This document shows positions 15,801-23,660 of a stretch of DNA of 47,011 nt, piece after piece. Source of the DNA: a virus. Where the stretch lies: the IMG/VR virus record IMGVR_UViG_3300050821_002127, positions 1 to 47,011 of that record, one strand, 5' to 3'. The position numbers were made by a program, and so were the translations under genes. The notes under the pieces are model-generated. The model made no database searches. It was given only the letters and a program-made list of their open reading frames with translations, and was not told where the DNA came from. The stretch's first letter is position 1. Each line of letters starts with the position of its first letter.

Positions 15801-18160
15801 TAGCGAAGTCTAAGGCGACCGACGTCCTCGGTTCTCATTGGAAAGATGAAGGGTTTAATGAGAGGCTTGGAGCTACAATAGTCGAGGACTTGCTCCGCCA
15901 GATTAAGAAGACTAGTGAGGCACCCGATAAGGTTGAGACGATTGTGGGTAAAGAACATTCGCCCTTTCAATCTGAGACTCAGTTTCAGGCAGCACTCAAA
16001 GACCCCGAAATTCAAGCCGCCATAGCTAGGCATAAGGAGATTGTGCAAGGTAAGGCAGAGCAGATGCATGTGGCGTTGGGTGGAAAGCTAGCCGCGAGCG
16101 GAGAAGAGACTGGGGCGTTTGTTAACCTTAAGAATATACTGACTGACCCCGACAGCCAAGAGCCGGTTAATATGGCTGACGTGGTTAATAGTGGTCGCAA
16201 GGGTAACCTGACTAATCCTATTCAACGCGGCTCGGTCTTTAGCCGCGAGCGCAAGGGCACGGGCAAGAATTACGTGCTTGACTACCGCACGCTAGCAGAG
16301 CGCATGATTCGTAATAATTACGAAGAGTATGCTAAGAAACAACTTTATGACGAGTATGTCAAGAGCGGTATGGGGGTGGTAGAAAGGCCCGGCAAACCGC
16401 CTTTGATTGGCGGCAAACCAACCGCCAGCGTGCCTATCAAACTAGGCAAGACATGGCAAGAGCTTAAGGTTAGGGCTGACCTAGCGCCCGAGTTAAGGCA
16501 AGCCCTTCAAACCGACAGTCCGATAGAACATGCAGGCTTGCAGCACTTGTTAGACCTTGCTACTGATGTGCAAGTCGTGGGGCCGACTGACGTGGTTTAT
16601 CACATGGCCAACATGCTTTCGTCTATAGCGGGGTCGCAAGGACGCGGAGGCTTCATAAGGGACATTATCGGTAGGCAGCTTGGCATTAGGGAACTGGATG
16701 CTATTGGACGCATTACCTATAACGCTATGCGGGTTATACATGACGGGCCTGAGGTGCAAAAGGCTCTTGCCCAACTAGCAGCTATCGGGGCTGGTAGGTC
16801 AAAAAGCGTGGCTAGTCACGGTCTTTTGAAGAACATTAATGCTGTTACGGCTAAGCTTATTAACTTCACTGACAAGGCTGGTCGCTTAGCTCTTAACCAG
16901 ATGTATAATGACTTGGTTAAGCGTGGCATAACAAAGGCAAGTGAAGAAGGCCGCAGGGAGTTTGTTAACAAGATGGGTCAGTATAATGAGAGGTTGATGA
17001 CTAAGCGACAACAGGCGGCGAGAGAGTATAGCATCGCGCCGTTCAACGTAGCAGGCCGCACGTTCAACCGGCTCGCCATGCAAAGGCTTATGCTTAACCC
17101 TGGTGTCAAGGCCGCGAACCCGTCAGCTTGGTTTAAGCTTCGGTTGAATGACGCTTTGGCTTTTAGGGTTGTGCCGTTTGTGTTAGGAGTTGTGGCGAAT
17201 CAGGCTATCACGGGGACTAACTTTGGCCGCAAAGGGGTTCCCGCTGGGGCAATCGATACTGGTAAGAACGACAAAGACGGACGCCCTATCTATTGGGACA
17301 TGGAGCAGACGTCATTGCTACGGCGCGGCGAACGCATCACCGGCATTAGTGCCTTGGAGCATGGTTTAGAGACAGGGCAGTCAGCCAAGCAGATTGCTAA
17401 CCGGGCGGGGAATGACATCGTTGCTGGCGTGCTGCATCCTTGGGTCGGCCCGGCGGTTAGTGCCATTGGGCAGGTCGGCTTCCCCGCCCTTGCGGGCAAG
17501 AGTCCTAATCAGTTTGGCGCTAACGTCCAGCAGGCTTTGCAGGGCATGAACCCGACGATGGCTAAGGTTATTGAAGGTGGCGGAAAGGCAGGAGACACTA
17601 GCTTTGGCCAGCAAATGAAAGCTGGCGGGAAAGAGGCGCTGGCTAGCCTAGCAGGAGCCGTGGGCTTGAAGCGTGGTGCCTTTCCCACTAAGGAGGATAA
17701 AGAGACGGCTAAAGCGCAGGAGCTTTATGGAAAGCCGTTAGAGCAGTTGAGCAAAGCTGAACGCGCCAAGGTCCAAAAAGCCTTGCCTAAGCAAGAGGTA
17801 AGCGATGCCGACAAAGCCGCTGGCGCTAAGGCCGCGATAGACAAAGAGCTAGAGCGCAAGCAAGCCTTAGAGCAGGCGTTGCCGTCCGACATAAAGGACT
17901 GGCTTAAGGCTAACAGGCTAGAGCTTCCCGGCTATGGGGATAGTGAGAGTGTGAATAAGGTTAGAGTGCCGTTCACGGAAGCAGAAGAGGCTCGCTATGG
18001 GAAAGCGGTAGCGGAAGGCTACGAGCGTGAAATTAGGAAGCTTATGGCCGACCAAGGGTTTCAGAGCAAGTTGCCTAGTGCTAAGAATTTGATACTGACA
18101 GCTAGGCTGAACATGGTCAAGAACCAAGCTCGCCGTCTTGTCTTAGGCGCACAACAATAG
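12881..18160 (+). CDS. Giant polyvalent internal virion protein with HExxH metallopeptidase domain
   Basis: The 1759-residue protein is the largest in the phage and closes the late unit. The N-terminus has three copies of FVGPDxP within 35 residues. Around residues 690-870 lies a zincin-like domain: HEGAH at 742-746 gives the HExxH zinc site, and SPDEFIAQVFSSEEFREF supplies a likely third ligand Glu. This arrangement is typical of phage and mobile-element polyvalent proteins. The rest is long helical and charged, with a Lys/Glu/Ala-rich C-terminus. It probably enters the cell with the DNA, possibly cleaving a host target or a virion partner. AAAGGA precedes the ATG. The last 44 bases overlap the opposing early gene. 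Confidence 0.8.
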   Translation: MPFVGPDQPISQGFVGPDKPLGFVGPDQPIASPSGVSPRNSTDRASRIAAITADVNAKSAPPTQLSWLDKVLASGPVQTSVGTLAHPITAGYDIGAAINNLLGGNLPQVDVTQGLPPLLNLRVNPESVAPGWQPAAEEVASQVSGFTAPDALGTVPLMGAEALGQKALLGKVLTGLMGGQAAGQSVPLAQAVVQGDNDTAKRQAVDIGLGGTLAAIGIHDFYPNVDFAPDPSARLRGQIIASRISAAATKLKQATDSGASPDVISNLRSQIDEEMSLAQAAGSSYSGDINQRQSRKTILPGFLVGRPTYKEQLTDEDWQKLHAENAAKELLSQAEPIPRSRQLKSSTQYQVTPEGNTVDINQLSPSEQREFQRSAQAQSRQADQSSATRPVNTIAAALERPEISKAKVEETTGQTFPKSKVSTTAPELVFREAWEKKENQRWASPANEYGPGGELSLTQVQKLWNFRQWLKDPNVPIGQIERLAASVSDVKPEAKYDMLFKNMLDTRLKQMGRKPAEVLKAPPNFPLEQPTVIPAIQVEGQTFTGQDHVEAYANAKQQGQADTSGAQEGFVDKQGRFLTREQAAQVTGLPTTVEPGKLHSEDLPKLGGGESQLSEADRTKSRENNSREAFLRANKGKLPAPQKPKEVIPSETQEKEKEQDVLRVEPGMHTADLLTQIAENPETHGRKEALLAGWLVDKFPTLMSSPVDLGEHPSGGAAYEPNTHTVHMAMGDGNSPVWKALHEGAHAATVWAYNHPLSAEQSAAKVELDRLFDMAKKALPDTVRAHLEETFGPEMAKRQAGRPHLSPEQMDAVTSRYGWRSSDWGQVMYALTSPDEFIAQVFSSEEFREFLDNIKDPKGPSLLQRTWNSFKALLGISGNQSALSTAFDAIAGLSENTSDFTGPERPRLAPPKFKEEASKDVLEKVSGRIPLGKQVEKKLNKWAGFSAPRTMAAGRELGNKLVRYASARIAAPKIAKSKATDVLGSHWKDEGFNERLGATIVEDLLRQIKKTSEAPDKVETIVGKEHSPFQSETQFQAALKDPEIQAAIARHKEIVQGKAEQMHVALGGKLAASGEETGAFVNLKNILTDPDSQEPVNMADVVNSGRKGNLTNPIQRGSVFSRERKGTGKNYVLDYRTLAERMIRNNYEEYAKKQLYDEYVKSGMGVVERPGKPPLIGGKPTASVPIKLGKTWQELKVRADLAPELRQALQTDSPIEHAGLQHLLDLATDVQVVGPTDVVYHMANMLSSIAGSQGRGGFIRDIIGRQLGIRELDAIGRITYNAMRVIHDGPEVQKALAQLAAIGAGRSKSVASHGLLKNINAVTAKLINFTDKAGRLALNQMYNDLVKRGITKASEEGRREFVNKMGQYNERLMTKRQQAAREYSIAPFNVAGRTFNRLAMQRLMLNPGVKAANPSAWFKLRLNDALAFRVVPFVLGVVANQAITGTNFGRKGVPAGAIDTGKNDKDGRPIYWDMEQTSLLRRGERITGISALEHGLETGQSAKQIANRAGNDIVAGVLHPWVGPAVSAIGQVGFPALAGKSPNQFGANVQQALQGMNPTMAKVIEGGGKAGDTSFGQQMKAGGKEALASLAGAVGLKRGAFPTKEDKETAKAQELYGKPLEQLSKAERAKVQKALPKQEVSDADKAAGAKAAIDKELERKQALEQALPSDIKDWLKANRLELPGYGDSESVNKVRVPFTEAEEARYGKAVAEGYEREIRKLMADQGFQSKLPSAKNLILTARLNMVKNQARRLVLGAQQ
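12981..13005 (+). repeat. Perfect 10-bp intragenic hairpin
   Basis: GTGGAGTTTC at 12981-12990 pairs perfectly with 12996-13005 around a 5-base loop. It lies 100 bases inside the giant ejection-protein gene, much like the 13-bp repeat in the adaptor gene. There is no U-tract. Confidence 0.85.
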
Positions 18161-18326
18161 CTTGGTCCTCTGGAGACATCTTTTCGATTATTACTGAATG
18201 GTCTTTGAAGTGCATAGGCTTTTTCCAGTAGTAAAGCTTTTCTAGTTCTTCTAGTAGGTTATTCCATTGCTTCCATTGTTCGTCGTCTTTTTCGTTGGTG
18301 AATCGTGGTGTTATTTTAATGTTCAT
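18117..18326 (-). CDS. Small last gene of the early operon
   Basis: The 69-residue protein is acidic-basic mixed and helical (WKQWNNLLEELEKLYYW), with no recognised family. Its ATG overlaps the helicase stop (ATGA), which supports it as real. It overlaps the end of the opposing giant late gene by 44 bases, so there is no room for a terminator between the two units here and converging transcripts would be complementary. Confidence 0.6.
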   Translation of the reverse strand: MNIKITPRFTNEKDDEQWKQWNNLLEELEKLYYWKKPMHFKDHSVIIEKMSPEDQAIVVRLRQDGELGS

Positions 18327-19597
18327 TTTATTTCCCCATTTCTACGTTTCTTCTCCATCTCAATCCCGGCCATAGTCCAGATTATGTGGGTTCGATTGTT
18401 AGTTGAGGATGGGTCAGAATTAGTTATCACAATCTGGCCGATAGTCTGCAAGTGAACTAGGACTTCTTCCAATCCCCTGACTCCGTTAGGAAAATCCCTA
18501 TAGTGTAAAGCTTCTAGCTTGGGCCGAGTTATACGCTGGCCTAGGCTCTGTGTCAAGGTGGCCATTATTAGAGCCGCGCAGCCTGCTAGTTCATTCTTCC
18601 CTACGCCGCTGGTTAAGCGTAAGACGTCCTTCTCAAGTCCATCCACTAAGGCTAAGGCTCCCTCTAGTTTCTCCGTCTTCATATCAGCTTGAAAGCCCGG
18701 CTCGGACATATGCAAGCCTAGGGCGACCTTCAAAAGCTGGACGTGCTTACGCCCGTGGAACTGTCCAAGGATAGGGTCTTCGGGCCGGTTCTGTTTATGT
18801 TTATGATACCAGTCCTTGAACCAGTTCATAGCATCGGGCGTGCGGCGAACTCGGCCATAGAAGTCCTCCGACTCGACTTGTTTTAGATGGGAGATAACGC
18901 GAGCAAGGGCTTCCTTAGCGCCGGGTGGCCGGCGAGGGTCGTCGATAACCTTGGTTGATTTACTATTAACAATGATTAGCCGCGAGCCTAGACCGCCGCT
19001 AAATAGGTCTAGCTTGAGATTGTGCATGAACCAAGTCGGGACTGCGCCAGCTATTAGCGATAGGTGCGGGTTAGCGAACCATTGTTTAGCATTAGGATTC
19101 TCTCGCCGCTGACCCTTGAAGCCCGTGCCAAAGTATTTGCTATCGAACACGTCGACTAAGAACTCGACAGTCTTGCCCTTGTCGACTGAGAGAAAGCTTG
19201 CTAGCTCGTTGTTGAGGATATAAAAGGGACGGTATTCGTAGATTGCCCCGGCCAACCCGTATTCGCCCTTAACGTCCTTCCACGTCTTACAACATCCATC
19301 CGAGGCCATAATGTCGGCTATGTCTTCACGACTCTGTATCGAGGCTGAGACATGCAAGTGAGGAAAGTGCTCAACCATTACGTCTTTGTTACAAGACATA
19401 GCGGTGTTCTTCCCACTCGCTGGGTCACCGACTAGGCAGACAAAAAGGTTCGGGTGAAAGCGGAAGCGGTCACCGTGCTCGACCCAGACTTTGCCGCCGG
19501 CTATTGCGCCTAGTAGGGAGAGAGCAGCCCAACGCAGGTATTCATCGGGGCATTCTGTTCCGCTATTATACAGAATATAGTCCGAAAGGTAGCTCAT
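18323..19597 (-). CDS. DUF3987-type replicative helicase/ATPase
   Basis: The 424-residue protein has a P-loop GDPASGKNT at about 57-65 (Walker A with Asn before Thr), an acidic strand YRPFYILNNELASFLS as likely Walker B, and the WFANPHLSLIAGAVPTWF and GGLGSRLIIV segments of DUF3987 proteins. These are hexameric-helicase-like ATPases often paired with primases in phages and plasmids. No separate primase gene is evident. It overlaps its neighbours by 4 bases on each side, directly after the polymerase, which fits a replication fork module. Confidence 0.8.
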   Translation of the reverse strand: MSYLSDYILYNSGTECPDEYLRWAALSLLGAIAGGKVWVEHGDRFRFHPNLFVCLVGDPASGKNTAMSCNKDVMVEHFPHLHVSASIQSREDIADIMASDGCCKTWKDVKGEYGLAGAIYEYRPFYILNNELASFLSVDKGKTVEFLVDVFDSKYFGTGFKGQRRENPNAKQWFANPHLSLIAGAVPTWFMHNLKLDLFSGGLGSRLIIVNSKSTKVIDDPRRPPGAKEALARVISHLKQVESEDFYGRVRRTPDAMNWFKDWYHKHKQNRPEDPILGQFHGRKHVQLLKVALGLHMSEPGFQADMKTEKLEGALALVDGLEKDVLRLTSGVGKNELAGCAALIMATLTQSLGQRITRPKLEALHYRDFPNGVRGLEEVLVHLQTIGQIVITNSDPSSTNNRTHIIWTMAGIEMEKKRRNGEIK

Positions 19598-19767
19598 TTG
19601 TACTTGAGCTTTAGTTCTTCGATTCTTTTAAGGACTTCCTCGGTAAAGACTTTCCACTGTTCTTCCGTGGGCTTCCCTTCTCCTATTATGTGCTTGCTGC
19701 CAGAAACTGTCGGGCAGCCGTCTTTGTCAAAGCCAGAGTCAACGCCTATTGCTATATAGTTTGTCAT
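19594..19767 (-). CDS. Small conserved-looking protein between polymerase and helicase
   Basis: The 57-residue protein (MTNYIAIGVDSGFDKDG at its start) is unrecognised: a beta start, then a C-terminal helix rich in Glu and Lys. The ATG overlapping the polymerase stop is chosen over a start nine codons upstream. It overlaps the helicase start by 4 bases. Tight coupling on both sides suggests an accessory to replication, but nothing in the sequence shows what it does. Confidence 0.6.
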   Translation of the reverse strand: MTNYIAIGVDSGFDKDGCPTVSGSKHIIGEGKPTEEQWKVFTEEVLKRIEELKLKYK

Positions 19768-22565
19768 ATTTTTCCTTCGCTCAGGTTGCCCCATGACGGG
19801 CCGTATGCACCATCAAAAGGGATGGTTATTGTCTGGCCCGCGATAGTTATTGGGTTAGCAAAGTAGGATTTAATGCGAGCAATCGCCCAAGCGGTATCGG
19901 ACTTCTTGAATTGCCCTGCAAGGGCGTCGTGGATTTGATGGAGGGGTTCGATTCGTAGCTTGGTGCCCAACCGCAATTTTGACACGGCATCATCTTGAAT
20001 ATTCCTATACAAGTCCCCGGATAGACGTGGTCTCTGAATACCTTGGGAGTCCTTCGGTTCCTGAATGGCGTCGAGCACTTCGGGCATTTCCATACATGGG
20101 CCGGCGATGTGAACCCTATTATTATGGTCGCACCACAGATTCCGCATGGCGAGGTTTGTGACATAACTGGTATTGGCTTGGGGTTCATAGGCTACTGCTT
20201 GAGTTAGTATTTTATCTGGCCTTCCGAAGAACACTCGCCGTTGGCCAGAAGCAGCGGTGAGGACTGGTTCACAGGTTTTCTTACCATTGATAAAGCGAGG
20301 CGATAGCTGCGCGGCTGTCCAGTTGTGCCATCGTGGAACGCCCCAATAGCGGCGCATGAAGAATTGTTTTAGCAAAGCGCATTCCCTTGGAGCCAGCACA
20401 AGCTTGCCCTCCGAGTCCTTTAAGATGTTGCGGCTAATGGTTATCTCACCCTCAAGATAATCCGCGCCGTGATGGACACGCTTACACGCGAAGTATTCCC
20501 ATGAGTCCTTTTTAACGGCCTTAGCTGCCTCGCGTATGGAGTCTCGGTCAGTGAAGTCACAAGGATAGCCTGCCATTTTGACAGCAAGAACCTTAGCAGG
20601 CTTAAGGCCAGCAAGGTAATCGTCCATCATCGTCGGGTCGCCAAGCATCTTGCAATACGCGGCGACTGTCCACCCGTCCGCTCCCTCTAAGTCGCATTGG
20701 AAGAACCAGTGGTCGAGGTCGGCAAGGAACAAGTCTCTGTCACCAAGAACCTGACCAGGTGCTTCAACTGTGGAAGTGTAGTTGGGAATTGTTTGTAAGT
20801 TGTACCCTGAGCCTGTGGGAGATTCATAGCAAGAGATACGACCAGTCTCCGAACCAACGATATTGTAGCCGCATCGTATTCTGCCGTCGTCATCAGTACC
20901 AATGGATAGCATGGTTTGGCGGGTATTAAGACTTTGGATGGTGATAGCCGCAAGAATGATGTTTTGCCTTGGGTCTTTGTCGAGGATTTTTGAGAGTTTG
21001 AGTAGTGCTTCATAGTCCGTTGTGATTCGCTTATTACCTTCTTTGTCTTCTTTATACTGCGGCGGGAGTGCGAGTGTTTCATAGAGGTAGGTTTTGAAGT
21101 CTTGGCTTTTGACGTTTAGGCTTTTCTGGCATAGGGTTTCGACCTCTCCAATAGACGAGAGAGAAGGATTTTGTTGATTAACAACTTCTCTGTAGCGGTT
21201 CCAGTTTTCGACTTCTTGAGAATAAAGTCTGTCGCCTTTCTTAGTAAGCATTGCCGCTTTAGCAGCTTCTTCGGCTTCGTGAAAGGAGGTCCAACTAAGG
21301 CCGCAGCCTGCCAGTCTATTAAGCCTTGCTTGCTCTTCATATAGTTTTTGTTGTAATGCTTTACGGCGACTCGCTGCCCCCTCTATATCATACCGGATGC
21401 CGCGAAGCTCCATGTAGCGAAGCGGCTCTAGTAGTTGGAGGTTTAGTTTGTAGTGTTCACGGCTCGCGCCTTCTATCTGACCGTCCAAGACTTGGGAAAT
21501 CTCAAGCGTGACCGCGGAGTCTTTGCAACAGTATTCATAAAACTCTTGGTCATTATTGCTCTTCCGCTCGGACTTGTAGTAAGGTTCTCTAGTGTATATT
21601 GAAGTCTGAACTCCAAGGGCTTTAGGAAGTTCGCAGTACAACTCCCAATGCGCCAGCATGGTATCGTGAACAATACCTCGGACTCGAATGTTATAGCTAA
21701 ACTGAAGGACGAAGGTATCATATAGGCAGTTTTGTAGTATCTTAGGGACGTTAGGGTCTTCGAGGGTTTGGGCTAGCGCTTTCCATATCAGGCACTCTTC
21801 GGAAGCAGGCCAGTAGCGTTTGCCGCTTTTGAGGACTAGCGGCACGATGAAGGCTTCGCTCGGTGAGGTAGCAAAACTAATACAAGACATCGTGCCGATG
21901 CCGCCTTCAATGTCTAGGGCGACTGGGCTTTTAGAATCCCTTATGGCCTTTAGTCTGCCAAGCAATTCTTCGCAACTCAGTGAGGTTATGAGAGAACGCT
22001 GCGGAATTACAAGCGTTGAAGAGAAGCTGTCTGCCACGGCTTTCTTTAAGTCTAACTGCAATAGTGGGGCGTCTTCGTAGTTTCTTAAAACCGATGCAGG
22101 ATGAAGAGTTGAGATACACTTCATACCATTCATCGCGGAGCCGTCCGCCGTCGATACGAATAAAGACCCGCGCCAGTTTCCTACCTTGTCTTGGAACCGT
22201 GCAGGCTTTAAGGGATGAACAGTCGTAGGGTTTCTTGCGGCTTTTAGGGCTGTGTTTCCCACAAGTACAACTATATTCGGCTGATACTTTTGCAGGTCGT
22301 TTTTTAGTTGGCATAGTCCTTCTTGTATTTCAGGGCCATCCCATTTGAATTTTGAGATGTCGTTTTCAGGTGGTTGGTGTTGAGAGACGTTACCGAGATA
22401 GCATTCGTCAAGGCTTGCGCCAGCACGCGATAGCAAGGCCGCGAGGAAGCGGCCTGACATGCCAACGAAGGGCCGTTGTAGTTGGACTTCATCATTTCCC
22501 GGCGACTCCCCTATAATCGCTATACGGTTGCCCTGGCCTATGGGGAAGTAGTTTGGGCATATCAT
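19764..22565 (-). CDS. Family A DNA polymerase fused to an N-terminal uracil-DNA-glycosylase domain
   Basis: The 933-residue protein has three parts. Residues 13-180 are a UDG-superfamily domain (GESPGNDE 19-26, PFVG 32-35, HPASVL 155-160), without the N-terminal CxxC of family 4 enzymes. Residues 205-390 are a 3'-5' exonuclease with all four metal residues (Asp218, Glu220, Asp283, Asp349). Residues 400-933 are the polymerase: TGR near 574, motif A with Asp625, motif B with Lys695 and Tyr703, motif C with His879-Asp880. Motif C reads HDA instead of the usual HDE, and motif A has Asp630 where Glu is common. UDG-PolA fusions are known from SPO1-like phages. It is the replicative polymerase of this phage. 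Confidence 0.93.
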   Translation of the reverse strand: MICPNYFPIGQGNRIAIIGESPGNDEVQLQRPFVGMSGRFLAALLSRAGASLDECYLGNVSQHQPPENDISKFKWDGPEIQEGLCQLKNDLQKYQPNIVVLVGNTALKAARNPTTVHPLKPARFQDKVGNWRGSLFVSTADGSAMNGMKCISTLHPASVLRNYEDAPLLQLDLKKAVADSFSSTLVIPQRSLITSLSCEELLGRLKAIRDSKSPVALDIEGGIGTMSCISFATSPSEAFIVPLVLKSGKRYWPASEECLIWKALAQTLEDPNVPKILQNCLYDTFVLQFSYNIRVRGIVHDTMLAHWELYCELPKALGVQTSIYTREPYYKSERKSNNDQEFYEYCCKDSAVTLEISQVLDGQIEGASREHYKLNLQLLEPLRYMELRGIRYDIEGAASRRKALQQKLYEEQARLNRLAGCGLSWTSFHEAEEAAKAAMLTKKGDRLYSQEVENWNRYREVVNQQNPSLSSIGEVETLCQKSLNVKSQDFKTYLYETLALPPQYKEDKEGNKRITTDYEALLKLSKILDKDPRQNIILAAITIQSLNTRQTMLSIGTDDDGRIRCGYNIVGSETGRISCYESPTGSGYNLQTIPNYTSTVEAPGQVLGDRDLFLADLDHWFFQCDLEGADGWTVAAYCKMLGDPTMMDDYLAGLKPAKVLAVKMAGYPCDFTDRDSIREAAKAVKKDSWEYFACKRVHHGADYLEGEITISRNILKDSEGKLVLAPRECALLKQFFMRRYWGVPRWHNWTAAQLSPRFINGKKTCEPVLTAASGQRRVFFGRPDKILTQAVAYEPQANTSYVTNLAMRNLWCDHNNRVHIAGPCMEMPEVLDAIQEPKDSQGIQRPRLSGDLYRNIQDDAVSKLRLGTKLRIEPLHQIHDALAGQFKKSDTAWAIARIKSYFANPITIAGQTITIPFDGAYGPSWGNLSEGKI

Positions 22566-22747
22566 GTGAACAATGGTTTTGAGCCTTGTTTGGTGAACGC
22601 GAATATAACCTCGTAGTCGATTACCTCAGGGAAGGTATCAAGAGCATAGCCGCGGTCAACAAGGTATTGAGCTAGGCGTTCCTTGGTTTCTTCGACTAGG
22701 TTGGGTGGGTCGGAGGCTTGGCCTGTTACTTTTATTTCGATTATCAT
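22562..22747 (-). CDS. Small hypothetical protein upstream of polymerase
   Basis: The 61-residue protein is unrecognised, with a beta-alpha-beta look (MIIEIKVTG, a helix rich in Glu and Leu, then DYEVIFAFTKQG). It overlaps both neighbours by 4 bases. The coupling with the polymerase gene makes it part of the replication module by position. Confidence 0.55.
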   Translation of the reverse strand: MIIEIKVTGQASDPPNLVEETKERLAQYLVDRGYALDTFPEVIDYEVIFAFTKQGSKPLFT

Positions 22748-23064
22748 ATTAGGCGTTTAACCATATCGGGGAGTTGACTATATCGAATGTCGAAGCTCTC
22801 TTCACCCTCATGCAAGGTGATGCGTTGCAAGGTGCCGTGAGACCAGAAGAACTCATAAGCTTTGTTTCCGTATGCGATTCGAGTAGTCTGCGGGTCTTCG
22901 GGCACTGGTTCGATTGTCCATTGGTTTGATTCTAAGTGGGCACGGACATCGGGCCAGTAGCGACCCTTGAGGCCGGAGAGTAAGGTGCCGGTTTCGATGA
23001 CGTAGTCCGATTCGACTAGGAACTCGGAGCTATGGCGGCCGTCGAAGATAAGGTAGCGGGTCAT
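22744..23064 (-). CDS. Hypothetical early protein
   Basis: The 106-residue protein is unrecognised. It appears to be alpha/beta, beginning RYLIFDGRHSSEFLVES and ending in an amphipathic helix, with no cysteine cluster or P-loop. It overlaps the methyltransferase gene and the next small gene by 4 bases each, within the fully packed stretch that leads to the polymerase. Confidence 0.6.
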   Translation of the reverse strand: MTRYLIFDGRHSSEFLVESDYVIETGTLLSGLKGRYWPDVRAHLESNQWTIEPVPEDPQTTRIAYGNKAYEFFWSHGTLQRITLHEGEESFDIRYSQLPDMVKRLI

Positions 23065-23660
23065 TTTCCTACTTTCTGGAAAAGGCTTAGGCAGCGAAAA
23101 CGATTGCCCGTTGAGCGCACGTAGCTGATAACGCCTACAAGCGCGAGTTGTTTGTTTGAGAATAACGGCAAGCAGCCATCCATCCAGACTATGTAGCCGC
23201 CGGGCTGGAGGACGTTATGGCATTCGCTTAGCACTTTTTGGCGATTGCACAAGCAGGTGCCGTATATTTCTGCCTTGTCTTCACTGTAGGGAGGGTCGCA
23301 GTATATGAGGTCAGGTTTGAAGGACAAGTGGCTTGAGAGTTCTTCGACGTTGATTTCGAGGTCGCTTTTGTACTTACCAGTATGGTCAATGCCTACGCGA
23401 GTATATTTGTCCGAGCTAGGCAACGAGCCGGAGAACAAGTGCACAACCTTGGTAGCGTCCTCGAAGAGAGTGCCCATACGTTTTAGGTATTCTATTTGGT
23501 AAGAGCCATAGTATTCCGAGACATTACCGCCGCCGACAAACCAGAAGCCTGTGATAAAGGGCCTAGGTGGTGTGCCGAACTGGTCGACGTGTAGGGGATT
23601 TAGGTGGGGGAAGGAGCGGTTGTAACAATCGGCCCGTTGGTAGAGAGATAGGGGTTTCAT
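23061..23660 (-). CDS. DNA N6-adenine/N4-cytosine methyltransferase
   Basis: The 199-residue protein has the SAM-binding motif region VVHLFSGSLP and the catalytic DPPY in DLIYCDPPYSEDKAEIYG, followed by the LQPGGYIVWMD strand seen in this phage methyltransferase group. It should methylate an exocyclic amino group of adenine or cytosine; the target site cannot be read from sequence. It overlaps the ParB-like gene by 4 bases. ParB-like and methyltransferase modules are often adjacent or fused in phages. Whether it protects phage DNA from restriction is open. Confidence 0.82.
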   Translation of the reverse strand: MKPLSLYQRADCYNRSFPHLNPLHVDQFGTPPRPFITGFWFVGGGNVSEYYGSYQIEYLKRMGTLFEDATKVVHLFSGSLPSSDKYTRVGIDHTGKYKSDLEINVEELSSHLSFKPDLIYCDPPYSEDKAEIYGTCLCNRQKVLSECHNVLQPGGYIVWMDGCLPLFSNKQLALVGVISYVRSTGNRFRCLSLFQKVGK

